A stretch of 64,000 nucleotides of DNA from Fibrobacterota bacterium (lineage in GTDB: Bacteria > Fibrobacterota > Fibrobacteria > UBA11236). A program made the position numbers and the translations under genes. Shown here one piece after another: positions 51,065-60,900 of the stretch. The notes beneath the pieces were generated by a model that made no database searches, was not told the origin of the DNA, and was given only the letters and a program-made list of their open reading frames with translations. Location of the stretch: assembly GCA_028287465.1 (NCBI GenBank), contig JAQBPO010000018.1, positions 1-64,000 on the forward strand, read 5' to 3'. The first letter of the stretch is position 1. Every line of letters starts with the position of its first letter.

Positions 51065-53335
51065 TCAGCTCCGGATGCGCGGTTGCGGCGGCGGGGGTGG
51101 ACCGGGTTGGAATTTGAAGAAACAAGCCGCAAGGGGCGGCGCGGTCAATTCCAGGGAATAGGGCATGCCGTGCATGGGAATGGCCTCCGTATGCTTGCCG
51201 CCCATATTGCCGAGGTTGCCCCCGGCGTAGACCTGGGAATCGCTGTTGAAGACTTCCGCATAGAAGCCTTCGAGCGGCGCACCCAGCCGGTAGTTGTGCT
51301 GGGGGATGGGGCTGAAATTGAACAGGCAAAGGATCAATTCCTGCGGCCCGCCTCCCTCGCGCGGACGTCCCTTTCGGATGAAGGAAACGATATTGTTGTC
51401 CTGGTCGTGGAAATCGACCCATTGGAAGCCGGTATAAGAGGAGTCGAGCTCGTAGAGAGATGGTTCCTGCTTGTAGATGACATTCAGGTCCCGCACCAGC
51501 ATCTGCAAGCCCTTGTGGCGCTCCGACTGCAGGAGATGCCAGTCCAGGGAGACTCCGGGATTCCATTCCAGCCATTGCCCGATTTCCAGGCCCATGAAAT
51601 GGAGTTTCTTGCCCGGATGGGCGAACAGGTAGGCGAAGGCCGTCCTCACATTGGCGAACTTCTGCCATTCGTCCCCGGGCATCTTGTTGGGAAGCGAACC
51701 CTTGCCGTGCACCACCTCATCATGGGAGAGCACGAGGCAGAACCGTTCCGAGAAGGCATAGGACATTTCGAAGGTGAGCAGTCCCTGGTGGTAGCGGCGG
51801 AACAACGGGTCTTTGGAGAGATAGGTCAGGAAATCGTTCATCCACCCCAGATTCCATTTGTAATGGAATCCCAGCCCGCCGTGATCGAGGGGATGGGTGA
51901 CGCCCGGAAAGGCCGAGCTCTCTTCCGCGATCATCAACCGGTTGGGCACGTGTTGGGCGACCACGGAATTCAGATGCTTCAGGAACTCCACGGCCTCATG
52001 GTTCGTATTGCTCCCGTCCGGATTCGGGATCCAGGCGCCGTTTTCCCGGGCATAGTCCAGGTAGAGCATGGAGGCGACCGCGTCCACCCGCAGGCCGTCG
52101 ATATGGAACTCTTCCATCCAATAGATGGCGTTGGCGATCAGGAAATTGCTCACCTCATGGCGGCTGTAATTGAAGATCCGCGTGCCCCATTGGGGGTGGC
52201 TGCCCTTGCGGGGATCTTCGTGGGCATAGAGCGAGGTCCCGTCGAAAAAATCGAGGCCATGCAGATCGGACGGGAAATGCGCCGGTACCCAATCCAACAG
52301 GACTCCGAGCCCCGCCTGATGGCATTTGTCGACGAAGGATTTGAATTGGGAAGGCGTGCCGAAGCGCTTGGTGGGCGCGTAATACCCGATGACATGGTAT
52401 CCCCAGGATTCATCCAGGGGATGCTCTTGGACGGGCATCAGTTCCAGATGGGTGTATCCCATACCCTTCACATAGGGGATGAGGCGTTCCGCCAGCTCAT
52501 CATACGAGAGGAATCCGGATTCCCGCCCGCTCGACTTCTGCCAGGAACCGAGATGGACCTCATAGATCGAAATCGGCTTGTCGTCCCTTTGCACCTGGGG
52601 CCGGATATCGTTCCAGGCATGGTCATTCCAGGAATAGGGAGCGGGATCGGTGATGATGGACGCGGTCCGGGGCCGCAATTCGGCCTCCTTGGCGTACGGA
52701 TCCATTTTCTCCACCTTGGCGCCGCCTTCGGCGTGGATCAGGAACTTGTAGGCCTGCCCGTGATCGAGGCCCGGTATGAAGGTTTCCCAGATCCCGGAGA
52801 AGGAGAGCCTGCGCATCATATGGCTGCGCCCGTTCCATCCGTTGAAATCGCCGATGACCGCCACGCCCTTGGCGTTGGGGGCCCAGACCGCGAAATGCAC
52901 GCCCTGGTAACCTTGGTGGTCGATGCGGTTCGCGCCCAGTTTCCGCCAAATCTGGTAGTGGGTGCCTTTCCCGAAGAGGAACATGTCATAGTCGCTCAGA
53001 ACGGGCAGGATGGAGTACGGATCCTCGTATTCCGTGACCTGGCCCGAATGGTAGGTGGCGCGGATGCGGTATGGGAAGAACTCCAACCGGTCCGGGAACA
53101 GGCATTCGAAGCACCCGGTTCCGGATCGGTATTCGCATTCGGCAAGGCCACCTTGCGGCGCGCCGTCATCCCAAAGGATTTCGACCTTCTTGAATTGCGG
53201 GTTGAAAACGCGGATGATCCCGCAAGTCTGGCGGTTCACCGTGATGTGGTGATAGCCGAGCTTGGAGAAGGGATCGATGCTTTCAAGGTTTTCCAGGAAA
53301 TGCAATTCCTGGGGCGGGATCAGGCATTTTTTCAT
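51065..53335 (-). CDS. glgB: 1,4-alpha-glucan branching enzyme
   Basis: Makes alpha-1,6 branches in glycogen. 756 aa with two N-terminal CBM48-type beta domains (~1-115, ~125-235) and a GH13 barrel. Catalytic residues are D418 (GLRVDAVASMLY), E471 (MIAEESSAFPG) and D539 (LVLSHDEVVHGKG); their spacing equals that of the E. coli enzyme. DWVPAHFPSDLHGL and the C-terminal all-beta domain are present. No other glg gene is adjacent. The start ATG is followed by KKCLIPPQELHFLENL. Confidence 0.97.
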   Translation of the reverse strand: MKKCLIPPQELHFLENLESIDPFSKLGYHHITVNRQTCGIIRVFNPQFKKVEILWDDGAPQGGLAECEYRSGTGCFECLFPDRLEFFPYRIRATYHSGQVTEYEDPYSILPVLSDYDMFLFGKGTHYQIWRKLGANRIDHQGYQGVHFAVWAPNAKGVAVIGDFNGWNGRSHMMRRLSFSGIWETFIPGLDHGQAYKFLIHAEGGAKVEKMDPYAKEAELRPRTASIITDPAPYSWNDHAWNDIRPQVQRDDKPISIYEVHLGSWQKSSGRESGFLSYDELAERLIPYVKGMGYTHLELMPVQEHPLDESWGYHVIGYYAPTKRFGTPSQFKSFVDKCHQAGLGVLLDWVPAHFPSDLHGLDFFDGTSLYAHEDPRKGSHPQWGTRIFNYSRHEVSNFLIANAIYWMEEFHIDGLRVDAVASMLYLDYARENGAWIPNPDGSNTNHEAVEFLKHLNSVVAQHVPNRLMIAEESSAFPGVTHPLDHGGLGFHYKWNLGWMNDFLTYLSKDPLFRRYHQGLLTFEMSYAFSERFCLVLSHDEVVHGKGSLPNKMPGDEWQKFANVRTAFAYLFAHPGKKLHFMGLEIGQWLEWNPGVSLDWHLLQSERHKGLQMLVRDLNVIYKQEPSLYELDSSYTGFQWVDFHDQDNNIVSFIRKGRPREGGGPQELILCLFNFSPIPQHNYRLGAPLEGFYAEVFNSDSQVYAGGNLGNMGGKHTEAIPMHGMPYSLELTAPPLAACFFKFQPGPPPPPQPRIRS

Positions 53336-53500
53336 GTCCCTGCTAAATTAGTTATTCAATCCGGCCAATGCCGGAAATTGGTGCAGATTGGAGGATGAGG
53401 GTCGGATGGTTACGGAGGAGGGAAACGCGTTTTAGCGGCGGCGGAACTGGATCGACGCGATGATGCGAAGTAATGCGATGGGGAAGATGGAAACCCTATC

Positions 53501-53542
53501 CCCCGGTCCGGAATCCTCCACGAGGGAGGCTCCGGACCGGGG
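53501..53542. terminator. Very stable GC-rich hairpin downstream of the tRNA genes
   Basis: CCCCGGTCCGGA / TCCGGACCGGGG, a 12-bp perfect stem with an inner CCTCC/GGAGG stem, 9 bp downstream of the minus-strand tRNA-Asp 3' end. No T-run follows on either strand, so it may be a processing or weak termination signal for the tRNA transcript. Confidence 0.5.
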
Positions 53543-53550
53543 CGGGTTGA

Positions 53551-53627
53551 TGGCGGAATGGACGGGACTTGAACCCGCAACCCCTAGCGTGACAGGCTAG
53601 TACTCTAACCAATTGAGCTACCACTCC
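53551..53627 (-). tRNA. tRNA-Asp (anticodon GTC)
   Basis: Cloverleaf on the minus strand: acceptor GGAGTGG / CCATTCC, D-arm TAGCTCAATTGGTTAGAG, anticodon loop CTGTCAC reading GTC, T-arm GGGTTCAAGTCCC, discriminator G and encoded CCA. Confidence 0.97.
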
Positions 53628-53635
53628 GAGTATGT

Positions 53636-53713
53636 TGGTGGGCGTTGAGGGACTTGAACCCCCGACCCTCTGCGTGTAAAGCAGATGCTCTAAACCAACT
53701 GAGCTAAACGCCC
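53636..53713 (-). tRNA. tRNA-Val (anticodon TAC)
   Basis: Cloverleaf on the minus strand: acceptor GGGCGTT / AACGCCC, D-arm TAGCTCAGTTGGTTTAGAG, anticodon loop TTTACAC reading TAC, T-arm GGGGGTTCAAGTCCC, encoded ACCA. Eight bases from tRNA-Asp, likely one transcript. Confidence 0.97.
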
Positions 53714-53719
53714 GAAACC

Positions 53720-53923
53720 CTACTTCTTTTCTTCCTTATCCTTTCCCATCAGGATGCTGATGGGCAGAACCACCGCAAAGGCGAGAATCAGGATGAAAGG
53801 CGCAACGTTCAAGGCGAGCTTGTTATCTGCCGGACCTCTCCCCAAGAGATAGAAACCGATGACCAGCAAGACGGCGCCCGCGAGGAGCCCCAGATAATTC
53901 TTCGATGAGAAAAAGTCCTGCAT
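53720..53923 (-). CDS. DUF3098-like small membrane protein, 67 aa
   Basis: Two-helix membrane protein: NYLGLLAGAVLLVIGFYLL and APFILILAFAVVLPISILMG, ending in a charged tail KDKEEKK. The first helix followed by GRGPADN and the second helix is the layout of DUF3098 proteins of FCB bacteria. The function is unknown. It lies just upstream of the tRNAs in transcript order. Confidence 0.7.
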   Translation of the reverse strand: MQDFFSSKNYLGLLAGAVLLVIGFYLLGRGPADNKLALNVAPFILILAFAVVLPISILMGKDKEEKK

Positions 53924-54024
53924 CTTGCCTTCTGACGTCGATCCCGTTTTTCTTGGGATGAGGAAAAATAAGATAGAAAGGCGGATAAATCAAGGTAGGG
54001 CGCCCCAAAAAAGCCGGTAAATGC

Positions 54025-55005
54025 TCAGGTGGGGAAGCCCGACTTCTCGTATGCCTTGATGATGTCCCGTACCAGGCGGTGGCGGACCACGTCTTCCACG
54101 GTAAGCTCGATCTGGCCGATGCCTTCGATGCCCGCCAGGATCTTCCTCGCATGGGCGAATCCGGACTTTTCGAACTTGTCCAGATCCACCTGGGTCTCAT
54201 CGCCCGTAAGTACGGCCTTGCTGTTGATGCCGATGCGGGTGAGGAACATCTTCATCTGCGAGATGGAGGTGTTCTGGGCTTCATCCAGGATGATGAAGCT
54301 CTTGCCCAGGGTGCGTCCCCGCATGTAGGCCAGCGGAGCGATCTCGATGGAGTTCCCATCCCAGTATTCTTTCAGCTTTTCCGTAGATAACATCAAGCTC
54401 AGGGAGTCGTAGAGCGGGCGCATGTAAGGGCCGATCTTGTCGCCGATGGCTCCGGGAAGGAAGCCAAGGCTTTCCCCGGACTCGACCGCGGGACGGACCA
54501 GGATGATGCGGTCGACAAGTTTCTTTTCCAAGGCCTGCACGGCCATGGCCACCGCGAGGAAGGTCTTTCCGGTACCGGCGGGACCGCCCGCGAGGACGAT
54601 ATCATGTTGCTTGATGACATTGATGAACCGAGCCTGGCCGCGCGTCTTGGGCTGCACGGGATGGCCGAAGCGGTCAATGAGGATGGGCTTTTCCAGATGG
54701 GGGGCGAAATCGCCCGTCGCTCCGCCGTCCACGGTCGCCGCGCCGCTGGTTGAACCGCCTGCGAGGATTTCCTGGACGTAGAAGTCGGTGAGCTGATGGC
54801 CGGTGCGGAGCGCGTCCCTCATCCGTTCCACGGCCGCGCGTGCATTGCGGACCTGGAGTTCCTCTCCGGCCTGGATGGTGATGCCGGGGTTGCGGGTCAG
54901 GAGCTTTACGTGGAAGGTCCGCTCCAGGCGGATGAAGTTTTTTTCACCTTCCCCCGCCAGCTGTATTTTTTCGTCGTCTGTGGCGGCAAGATTAAAGGAG
55001 AACAA
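54025..55005 (-). CDS. phoH: PhoH-like ATPase
   Basis: PhoH/YbeZ-family P-loop ATPase, 326 aa. N-terminal KH-like part (~15-70), Walker A GPAGTGKT (141-148), PAVESGESLGFLPGAI, Walker B FIILDEAQNTS and LTGDETQVDL, C-terminal RHRLVRDIIKAYE. The family acts on RNA, often with YbeY, which is not adjacent here. Translation starts at a TTG (55005) preceded by AAGGGG 7 bases upstream; no ATG or GTG near the conserved N-terminus fits better. Confidence 0.93.
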   Translation of the reverse strand: MFSFNLAATDDEKIQLAGEGEKNFIRLERTFHVKLLTRNPGITIQAGEELQVRNARAAVERMRDALRTGHQLTDFYVQEILAGGSTSGAATVDGGATGDFAPHLEKPILIDRFGHPVQPKTRGQARFINVIKQHDIVLAGGPAGTGKTFLAVAMAVQALEKKLVDRIILVRPAVESGESLGFLPGAIGDKIGPYMRPLYDSLSLMLSTEKLKEYWDGNSIEIAPLAYMRGRTLGKSFIILDEAQNTSISQMKMFLTRIGINSKAVLTGDETQVDLDKFEKSGFAHARKILAGIEGIGQIELTVEDVVRHRLVRDIIKAYEKSGFPT

Positions 55006-55014
55006 TAATTCCCC

Positions 55015-55260
55015 TTAATTCCCGGCTTTGGCGGTGTTCCGATTCTTTTCTTCGCGAAGCTGATGCGCCTTCGCCTCGGCATCCTCGGCGGAACGGCGTG
55101 CGTCCTCGAGCTTCTGGTTCTTGGAAGGCTCGGACATGGCCGAATCCATCGAAGAGGAGGATGAGGATTTGCTCCCGGCGCATCCGGTCATGACCGCCAT
55201 GGAAGCCAAAACAGCGGCCAATGAAACGGGCCCTACAAAGCTCTTAAACCTTGAAACCAT
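55015..55260 (-). CDS. Small coiled-coil lipoprotein, 81 aa
   Basis: Signal peptide with lipobox AVMTGC (cysteine ~27), a serine run (SKSSSSSSMDS), then a charged helix EDARRSAEDAEAKAHQLREE that could form a coiled coil, ending KAGN. It resembles Lpp/Pal-linker-type small lipoproteins in plan only. GGGAG lies 7 bases before the ATG. It ends 10 bases before the phoH TTG start, so the two may be co-transcribed. Confidence 0.75.
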   Translation of the reverse strand: MVSRFKSFVGPVSLAAVLASMAVMTGCAGSKSSSSSSMDSAMSEPSKNQKLEDARRSAEDAEAKAHQLREEKNRNTAKAGN

Positions 55261-55654
55261 TCGATTCTCCCTGATTTTCCCTTAACTTAGGGCTAAGGAC
55301 CCGGTTAGTCAATAAGCAAAGGGAGAAATCTACTCGAATTGGGCGAGGAAACCAATCCCGCCCGGGCCCGCCTTTGACCTTTCCCATCCCCATCCAGCCG
55401 CCTCGGCCCAGCCTGGGGCCGCCGATACCTCCCTACCCACCCCGCCAGGCGCCCAGATGCCTCCGACCTGCCTTGTTCTCCCTGAAAAACCCGGCCGAGG
55501 GGGGGCTTGCCCTCTCAAATCACCCCCTAGGGGAATCCCGCAACCCCTCCCGGTCCGACTGATTTCAAATCCGCATCAAATCACCTTGCTATTTTGCTCC
55601 GCCTGTTAATACTTTTTGATTCGATCGGCGGATAGCCCAAAGACTGAAAGGTTT
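55261..55654. other. Divergent intergenic region, no gene seen
   Basis: About 390 bp between the small lipoprotein and a plus-strand gene. Pyrimidine-rich on the plus strand in its middle part. A possible plus-strand promoter has TTGCTA (55586-55591) and TAATAC (55607-55612), only 15 bp apart. No RNA gene recognised. Confidence 0.45.
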
Positions 55655-56026
55655 ATGCAAGCGGATTTGCGTTCAATGATCGAAACCATCAAGGGAACCT
55701 TGGTGAATGCTGAATTGATCCACGACTCCGTGGACCTCGTATACGTAGGCTCGGACCTCAACGAGCTCACGGATGATCTCACAAACATCATGCTCGCCAC
55801 GAATCTGGTCCACATAAGGCTGATGGAAGTCGCCGAAGAAGTGGACATCGTGGCCATCGTGTTCTGCCACGGGCATCTTCCCAAGCCCAAGGAAATCTCC
55901 CGCGCCAAGGAACTGGAGATCGACCTGATCACCACCCCCCTGTCGCTCGAAGAAGTCCATCGCCAGCTCAAGGCGGAATACGGAACGACCTTGGATATCA
56001 AAGCCAAGATCGCCCCGACCGTCTAA
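55655..56026 (+). CDS. DRTGG-like domain protein, 123 aa
   Basis: ATG 55655 (MQADLRSMIE) with AAAGG four bases upstream. A single alpha/beta domain with LVYVGSDLNELTDDLTNIML, RLMEVAEEVDIVAIVFCHGH and IDLITTPLSLEEVHRQLKAE. The order of strands and helices resembles DRTGG domains found in regulatory proteins near hydrogenases, but the DRTGG motif itself is not present, so the family call is tentative. Stands alone between two intergenic stretches. Confidence 0.55.
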   Translation: MQADLRSMIETIKGTLVNAELIHDSVDLVYVGSDLNELTDDLTNIMLATNLVHIRLMEVAEEVDIVAIVFCHGHLPKPKEISRAKELEIDLITTPLSLEEVHRQLKAEYGTTLDIKAKIAPTV

Positions 56027-56729
56027 GCCCGGCTTTACACCTTCCTCAAGAAAATCCCGGAGTAGGAAACGCGCGCCCAACCAAGGGACGCGTAACCCTT
56101 TTCCACTAATCCTGGACCAATCCCCATCCCATCTCCCCCTATCATCCCATATCTCATCTCCTCCTTCTCCCTGGAAGCAATGACATCCTCGACTCAGGCG
56201 CCAGTGAATAAGGCCCGACCCTATTAGCCGATGAACGCCGCGCAAACCCCATCGCCCCACCACGCCGCCCAACCCGGGAAGCCAAAACTCCCCGAGGTCC
56301 TGTCCACCGCCAGCTACCGTAACCTTTAAGCTACAGCGGGGCCCACGCGCCGGTGAAGGCCGCCGAACCCCAGGCGGCCGAATGGACGCCGCGCGTGCTC
56401 AAAGCCCGAAACGGCAAGCCATAACAACCACCCTGAACCCAACCACCCTGAACCGGATTGACCAACCTCTTAGCGACCCACCGACCACGCGGGACACCAG
56501 GGCGCGGGCGTGCGGAGGCCGGGGCATATCAGTCGGAGGCGTAAAACCGGGGCGGCCGGCATCGCATCCGCACGCGCTCTTCCTGAAGCCTGATTGTACT
56601 GACGGGGTAATGCGCGAGCGGATGCCGGGACCGCAGGGGAAAGGAACGCCGGCCGCCCAAAGGACCACGGAGCGCAGCGGTTTTCCGCCGGAGTCGCTCG
56701 CCCCGGCCCCCGCGCGCCCGCGCCCAAGG
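56027..56729. other. Long non-coding stretch of unknown content
   Basis: About 700 bp without a convincing gene on either strand. A pyrimidine-rich tract (56108-56172), an inverted repeat GGCCGCC-N9-GGCGGCC-like at ~56359-56381, and two tandem copies of CAACCACCCTGAACC (56425-56439 and 56440-56454). I compared it by eye with RNase P RNA, tmRNA and SRP RNA and saw none of their hallmarks. It could hold a degraded gene or an unknown structured RNA. Confidence 0.5.
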
Positions 56730-57611
56730 CTACTCGATGTTTTGGATCTGTTCCCGGACGATTTCAAGCTCCTCTTTCCATCCCACGCACAGGTGCTGCA
56801 TATCGGGAAACTGGCTCTTCGTCCCCAAGGTATTCACTTCCCGGAGCATCTCTTGCAGCAGGAACCCCAAACGCTTCCCAGGGCCCTTATGGGAGGCCAT
56901 GGTTTCCAGGAAATGATGGAGATGCGCTTCCAATCGTACGATCTCCTCCGTTACGTCCTGTCTCTCGGCCATGATGCTGATCTCCGTTATCATCCGGTCC
57001 TCGGAAATGGTCGCATCACCTACGAGCTCCTGCACGCGGGCGCGCATTTTCGCGATGTATTCCTGTTGGCGCACGGGCACCAGGCCCTTCACCTTTTCCA
57101 GGCCCGGGAAGAACCCGCGGATGCGCGCTTCCAGGTCGGCGGCAAGGACCCGCCCTTCGTTTTCACGCATGGCGACTAGCTCGAGGCAGGCTCGATCGAA
57201 AACGGGCAGGATGCGCGCCATGGCCGTTTCCGCCGATTCCGAAGCCTCCGAGGACGTGACCATGTCGGGGATCTTCAGGAGATCGGCGATATCGAGGGTT
57301 GTGGGCATTCCGAGCCTCGCCTGGGCATCTTTGATGACCGCGGTGTAGGCGCGGAAGACCGGTTCATTGAGAGCCAGGCCGGCCCCACCCGGTCCTTCGC
57401 TGTCGTATTGCACGTGACAGGTCACGCTTCCCCGGGTAACGTGTTTCCCCAGCTCCTGTTTGAGCTTGGACTCAAGGTGCATGATGCTTTTGGGTGCGCG
57501 GATCTGGAATTCGAGGAACCGGTTGTTCACGGTCTTCAGTTCCACGTTGACGGAATATCCCGAGCCCATCGCCTCGGCCTTGCCGTATCCGGTCATGCTC
57601 TGTATAGCCAC
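56730..57611 (-). CDS. yicC: YicC-family stress-associated endoribonuclease
   Basis: 293 aa from GTG 57611 (VAIQSMTGYGKAEA), where the universal SMTGYG N-terminus begins and AGGAGG lies four bases upstream. YicC-like N-terminal domain with VNVELKTVNNRFLEFQIRAP, DUF1732 C-terminal part with EEIVRLEAHLHHFLE, GKRLGFLLQEMLREVNTLGTKS and EELEIVREQIQNIE. Known members are Mn-dependent RNases acting in small-RNA decay. A longer frame from 57899 is unconserved. gmk, often the neighbour, is absent. Confidence 0.94.
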   Translation of the reverse strand: MAIQSMTGYGKAEAMGSGYSVNVELKTVNNRFLEFQIRAPKSIMHLESKLKQELGKHVTRGSVTCHVQYDSEGPGGAGLALNEPVFRAYTAVIKDAQARLGMPTTLDIADLLKIPDMVTSSEASESAETAMARILPVFDRACLELVAMRENEGRVLAADLEARIRGFFPGLEKVKGLVPVRQQEYIAKMRARVQELVGDATISEDRMITEISIMAERQDVTEEIVRLEAHLHHFLETMASHKGPGKRLGFLLQEMLREVNTLGTKSQFPDMQHLCVGWKEELEIVREQIQNIE

Positions 57612-57858
57612 GAATCCTCCTGGGTTTATGGGCGATACGGCCCCAACCGGGGTGGGTATCCGCCTCAAAAAGTGCAAGTCAGAACTTAGAAAATAGTGGC
57701 CATTCTCCCGCAAACGGGTACGAGACCGTCGATATGGACCCAGCGGGGATGGCACGGGAGAAGTCAAGGAGGATCCGCCTCGGCGGGAAATTCCTGGCGC
57801 GCGGACCTTGAACCGCCGTGCCGGGATCACACACTTGGCCGCTTGCCGACAAAATTTC

Positions 57859-57887
57859 TTGCCGTAAGATTCCCCACCCTCTAAAAT
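57859..57887 (+). promoter_or_regulatory. Promoter of the giant lipoprotein gene
   Basis: TTGCCG (57859-57864), a 17-bp spacer and TAAAAT (57882-57887, five of six matches). Start expected near 57894, about 50 bases before ATG 57944. Confidence 0.6.
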
Positions 57888-57889
57888 CG

Positions 57890-57901
57890 ATTTGATCAAA
57901 T
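57890..57901. promoter_or_regulatory. Perfect 12-bp palindrome at the predicted transcription start
   Basis: ATTTGATCAAAT spans the predicted start site of the lipoprotein promoter. On the minus strand it joins a TTGACA hexamer (57906-57901), a possible -35 of a promoter reading towards yicC. A repressor site or a divergent promoter control element is plausible. Confidence 0.45.
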
Positions 57902-57943
57902 GTCAAATCCCGGTCAAGTAACACCAGCATGGAGAGCTCGGCA

Positions 57944-60900
57944 ATGAATCTTCCCAACGGCTTCTACAAAGGAGGAGGCGCCCAAAACCGCGGCGTACGT
58001 ATCCTCGGAAAATCCATCGTGGCGGGGCTTTGCGTCCTGTCCATCGCCTTCACCGGCTGCTCGCAGAAATCGGGCAAGTCGACGCCTAAGGTGGTTACCA
58101 ACCCGGAGGAGCCGGGAACGAAGAAGATCGTGACCGCGCTCGACTCCTTGGTCAAGGCCAACTCCGGCAAAGGCAAAGGCGTCGTAACCGGATTCCTGAC
58201 CGGGGAAGGCAAATCCCTGGCCCAAGGCCTCCTGAAGCAGGCCAGCAACGCGGGCGGCGAACGCCGTTTCCTGCAGAAGTCGGAAATTCCCCTGACGGGC
58301 GCGACCATCCTCATCTTCGATGCCTTGAAGCCCACGACCTCCGCCGACACCACCCTCAAGACCGACACCGCGGGCAATTATACCTGCGTGCTTAAAGAGG
58401 GAAAATATTTCGGATTCGCCGTCTACCTGGATCTCGAGACCTTCCAGCTGGTGACCACCTCCATACCTAACATGAATCCAAAGGCGGATTCCGTCATCCA
58501 CATGGATACGGCCACGGCCATTGAAGACGTGACCGCGCCGACGGTCGCCGGCGTCTACGATGCCAACACCGCCAATAGCGACGGCATCTTCCTGGTCGGC
58601 TCCGTGCCGGACAAGAACGCCAAGATCAACATCACCTTCTCGGAACCCATGAACCGGGAATCCGCCAAGAACGTTATCCTGGGCCGCATCGATACGACCA
58701 ACACCTCCACCTCCATGGTGCTCGCCGATACCGTCAAGGACGCCAAGCTGAGCTGGAACGGCGATAGCAAGGAATTGACCATCTTCGCCCCGTCCCTGGT
58801 CCTGGGCGCCCAGTACGGGCTGATCATCCCGACCACGATGAAGGACCTGGCCAAGAACCCGCTTGAGAAGGAATACAAGGCCACCTTCGTGACCGTCCTC
58901 TCGGCCGACCTCGCAGCCATCAAGTTCGCCGTCGCCGCGACCTTCCCGGCCGACAAGGAAACCATCAAGCCCATCCAGAACCCCGGCGTGAGCTTCAACC
59001 GCCCCGTCGAAGTGTTCTCCATACTCAAGAATGCGACCATCTCGCCCGCCATCAATGGCTATTGGGAGGTTTCCGGCGCGCGCGCCGTATTCATCCATAA
59101 GGAACCCCTGGTCGTCGGTCAGACCTACACCATAACCTTGCCCACGACCGTGGCCGACCTGGCCGCCGCGGGCCTCGAAACCGCTTTCACCTATTCGTTC
59201 ACGGTCAAGGACTTCGAGGGCGCGGCCAAGGAAAGCTCGGGCAAGGCCCAGCAAGTCGCCCTCGCGGTGGAAGCCGCGTTCGACGCATACCTGTCCGGCG
59301 ATGTCGGCCGTTTCGCGGCCGCCTTCCACCAGAACTTCCGCCTCTACAACGAGGACGGCGGAATCAAGTCCAAGACCCAGTTCCTCGACATGATCCGCGC
59401 GGACGTGGGCGAGAAGCAGGCCATGATCGCCGGCTTCATGGGACCGGTATTCGACAATACCGCCGATGCCTGCAAGGATCGTCTGGCCCGTTGGAAGGTC
59501 GGCGCCGAAGGCGGCACCGCCGACGACGAGATCTGGGTGGACGCCTACGTCAATCCCGGCCAATCCCCGCGCGCCTATGACAAGGACAAGGTGGCCATTC
59601 CCGCCTCCAGCCTGACCTGGGATCCCACCGGCCCCCGGTTCACCTACAAGGGCAAAAAATACGGATTCGGACCGGACATGTCCAAGTTCTCCGGCCCGGT
59701 CAACATGGATGCCGCCAAGGGCGACATGCGCTTCATGGCCGATATGCTGAAACAGACCTCCACCGTGGTCCTGCAGCTCGTGAAGTACGAAGGCAAGGAG
59801 GAATTCCGCGTTGATCCTTCCGTGACCCTTTCGGGGGACACAGCCCGTCTCGCCGTGAAGATGATCAATTACGAGAAATACAACCGCGTCAATTTCGGCG
59901 ACATCAACCGTGCCTGCGAAGCCAAGTTGGTTGATACCACCTACGAAGTCCTGAAATTCACCCTTGTTTTCGACGGGTCCAAATGGCTCGTCACTTCCAT
60001 CGTTTCGCCCTCCAAGGAGACGAACAGGGAGGACTTCAACAAGGCCGTGGACACCAAGGATTTCCAGATTAAGCAAATCCTGCCCATCACCCTTGTCTCG
60101 CCCCTCAAGGAAGGCGCCCAGGCGGCTGACGGTACGGTGACCTTCAAGTTCAAGGGACCGGTTCTGGACAGCGTCGGCGGCTACCTGGTCGGCATTTCGG
60201 AAGATCCGAAGTTCTGCTTCGGCCGTCCTCCGTACGGCGCCCTGGTTTACGTTAAGGCCTCCAACCATTCTGGCGCGGAGGAAACCTTCGTGCTCGGATC
60301 GAACGGTATCCCCACCAGTTCCAACGCCGCTTCCATCCTCCGTCGCGTGCAGGATCTCAGGCTGCCCGGTTGGGAACGCTGCATGTTCGAGAACGCCTTG
60401 ACAACGCTCTACAAGACCGAAAGCGGTTTCGGCGGCGTGTACAACTGGAAGGTCATCGCCATCAAGGACACCTCCGCGGTCTCCTTCCTGGCCAACGGCT
60501 TCAGCGGGGAGCGTTTCTACGGCGAATCCGATTTCGGACCCACCCGCGGCTACTTCGCCTGCAAGGCCTTCCCCCAAGGAACCGCCTTCGCGGCCCTCGA
60601 GACCAACCAGCAGAACTTCGTCAATACCCAGCCGGTGATTAATAACGGCAGCTTCAACGACATGGATCAGGACGGCGTGCCGGACGGAATGGAAGGCAAG
60701 TACAAGACGGATCCCCGGGATCGCAACTCCTTCCCCAACTTCCGCGTGGACACCGATGGTGACGGCCTGGCCGATTTCCTGGAAGCCATGCTGGACCCCA
60801 AAGGAACCGACAGCCTCATCACCAAGAAGGCGGACGCAGCCGGGGTGAAGGGCGAAATCGAGAAGCTCAGGGCCCTCGGTCTCGTGTGGCAGGATTCGGA

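Noticed and set aside
53551-53713. tRNA-associated integration site with a mobile island
   Set aside because: No integrase, no duplicated tRNA 3' end was found, and flanking genes are ordinary chromosomal genes.
56027-56729. RNase P RNA, tmRNA or SRP RNA in the long gap
   Set aside because: The conserved cores (for example GAGGAAAGTCC of RNase P or the tRNA-like end of tmRNA) were not seen on either strand.
56730-57899. A longer YicC with a 96-residue N-terminal extension
   Set aside because: The conserved SMTGYG start follows a GTG with a strong Shine-Dalgarno; the extension is Arg/Pro/Ser-rich and unconserved.
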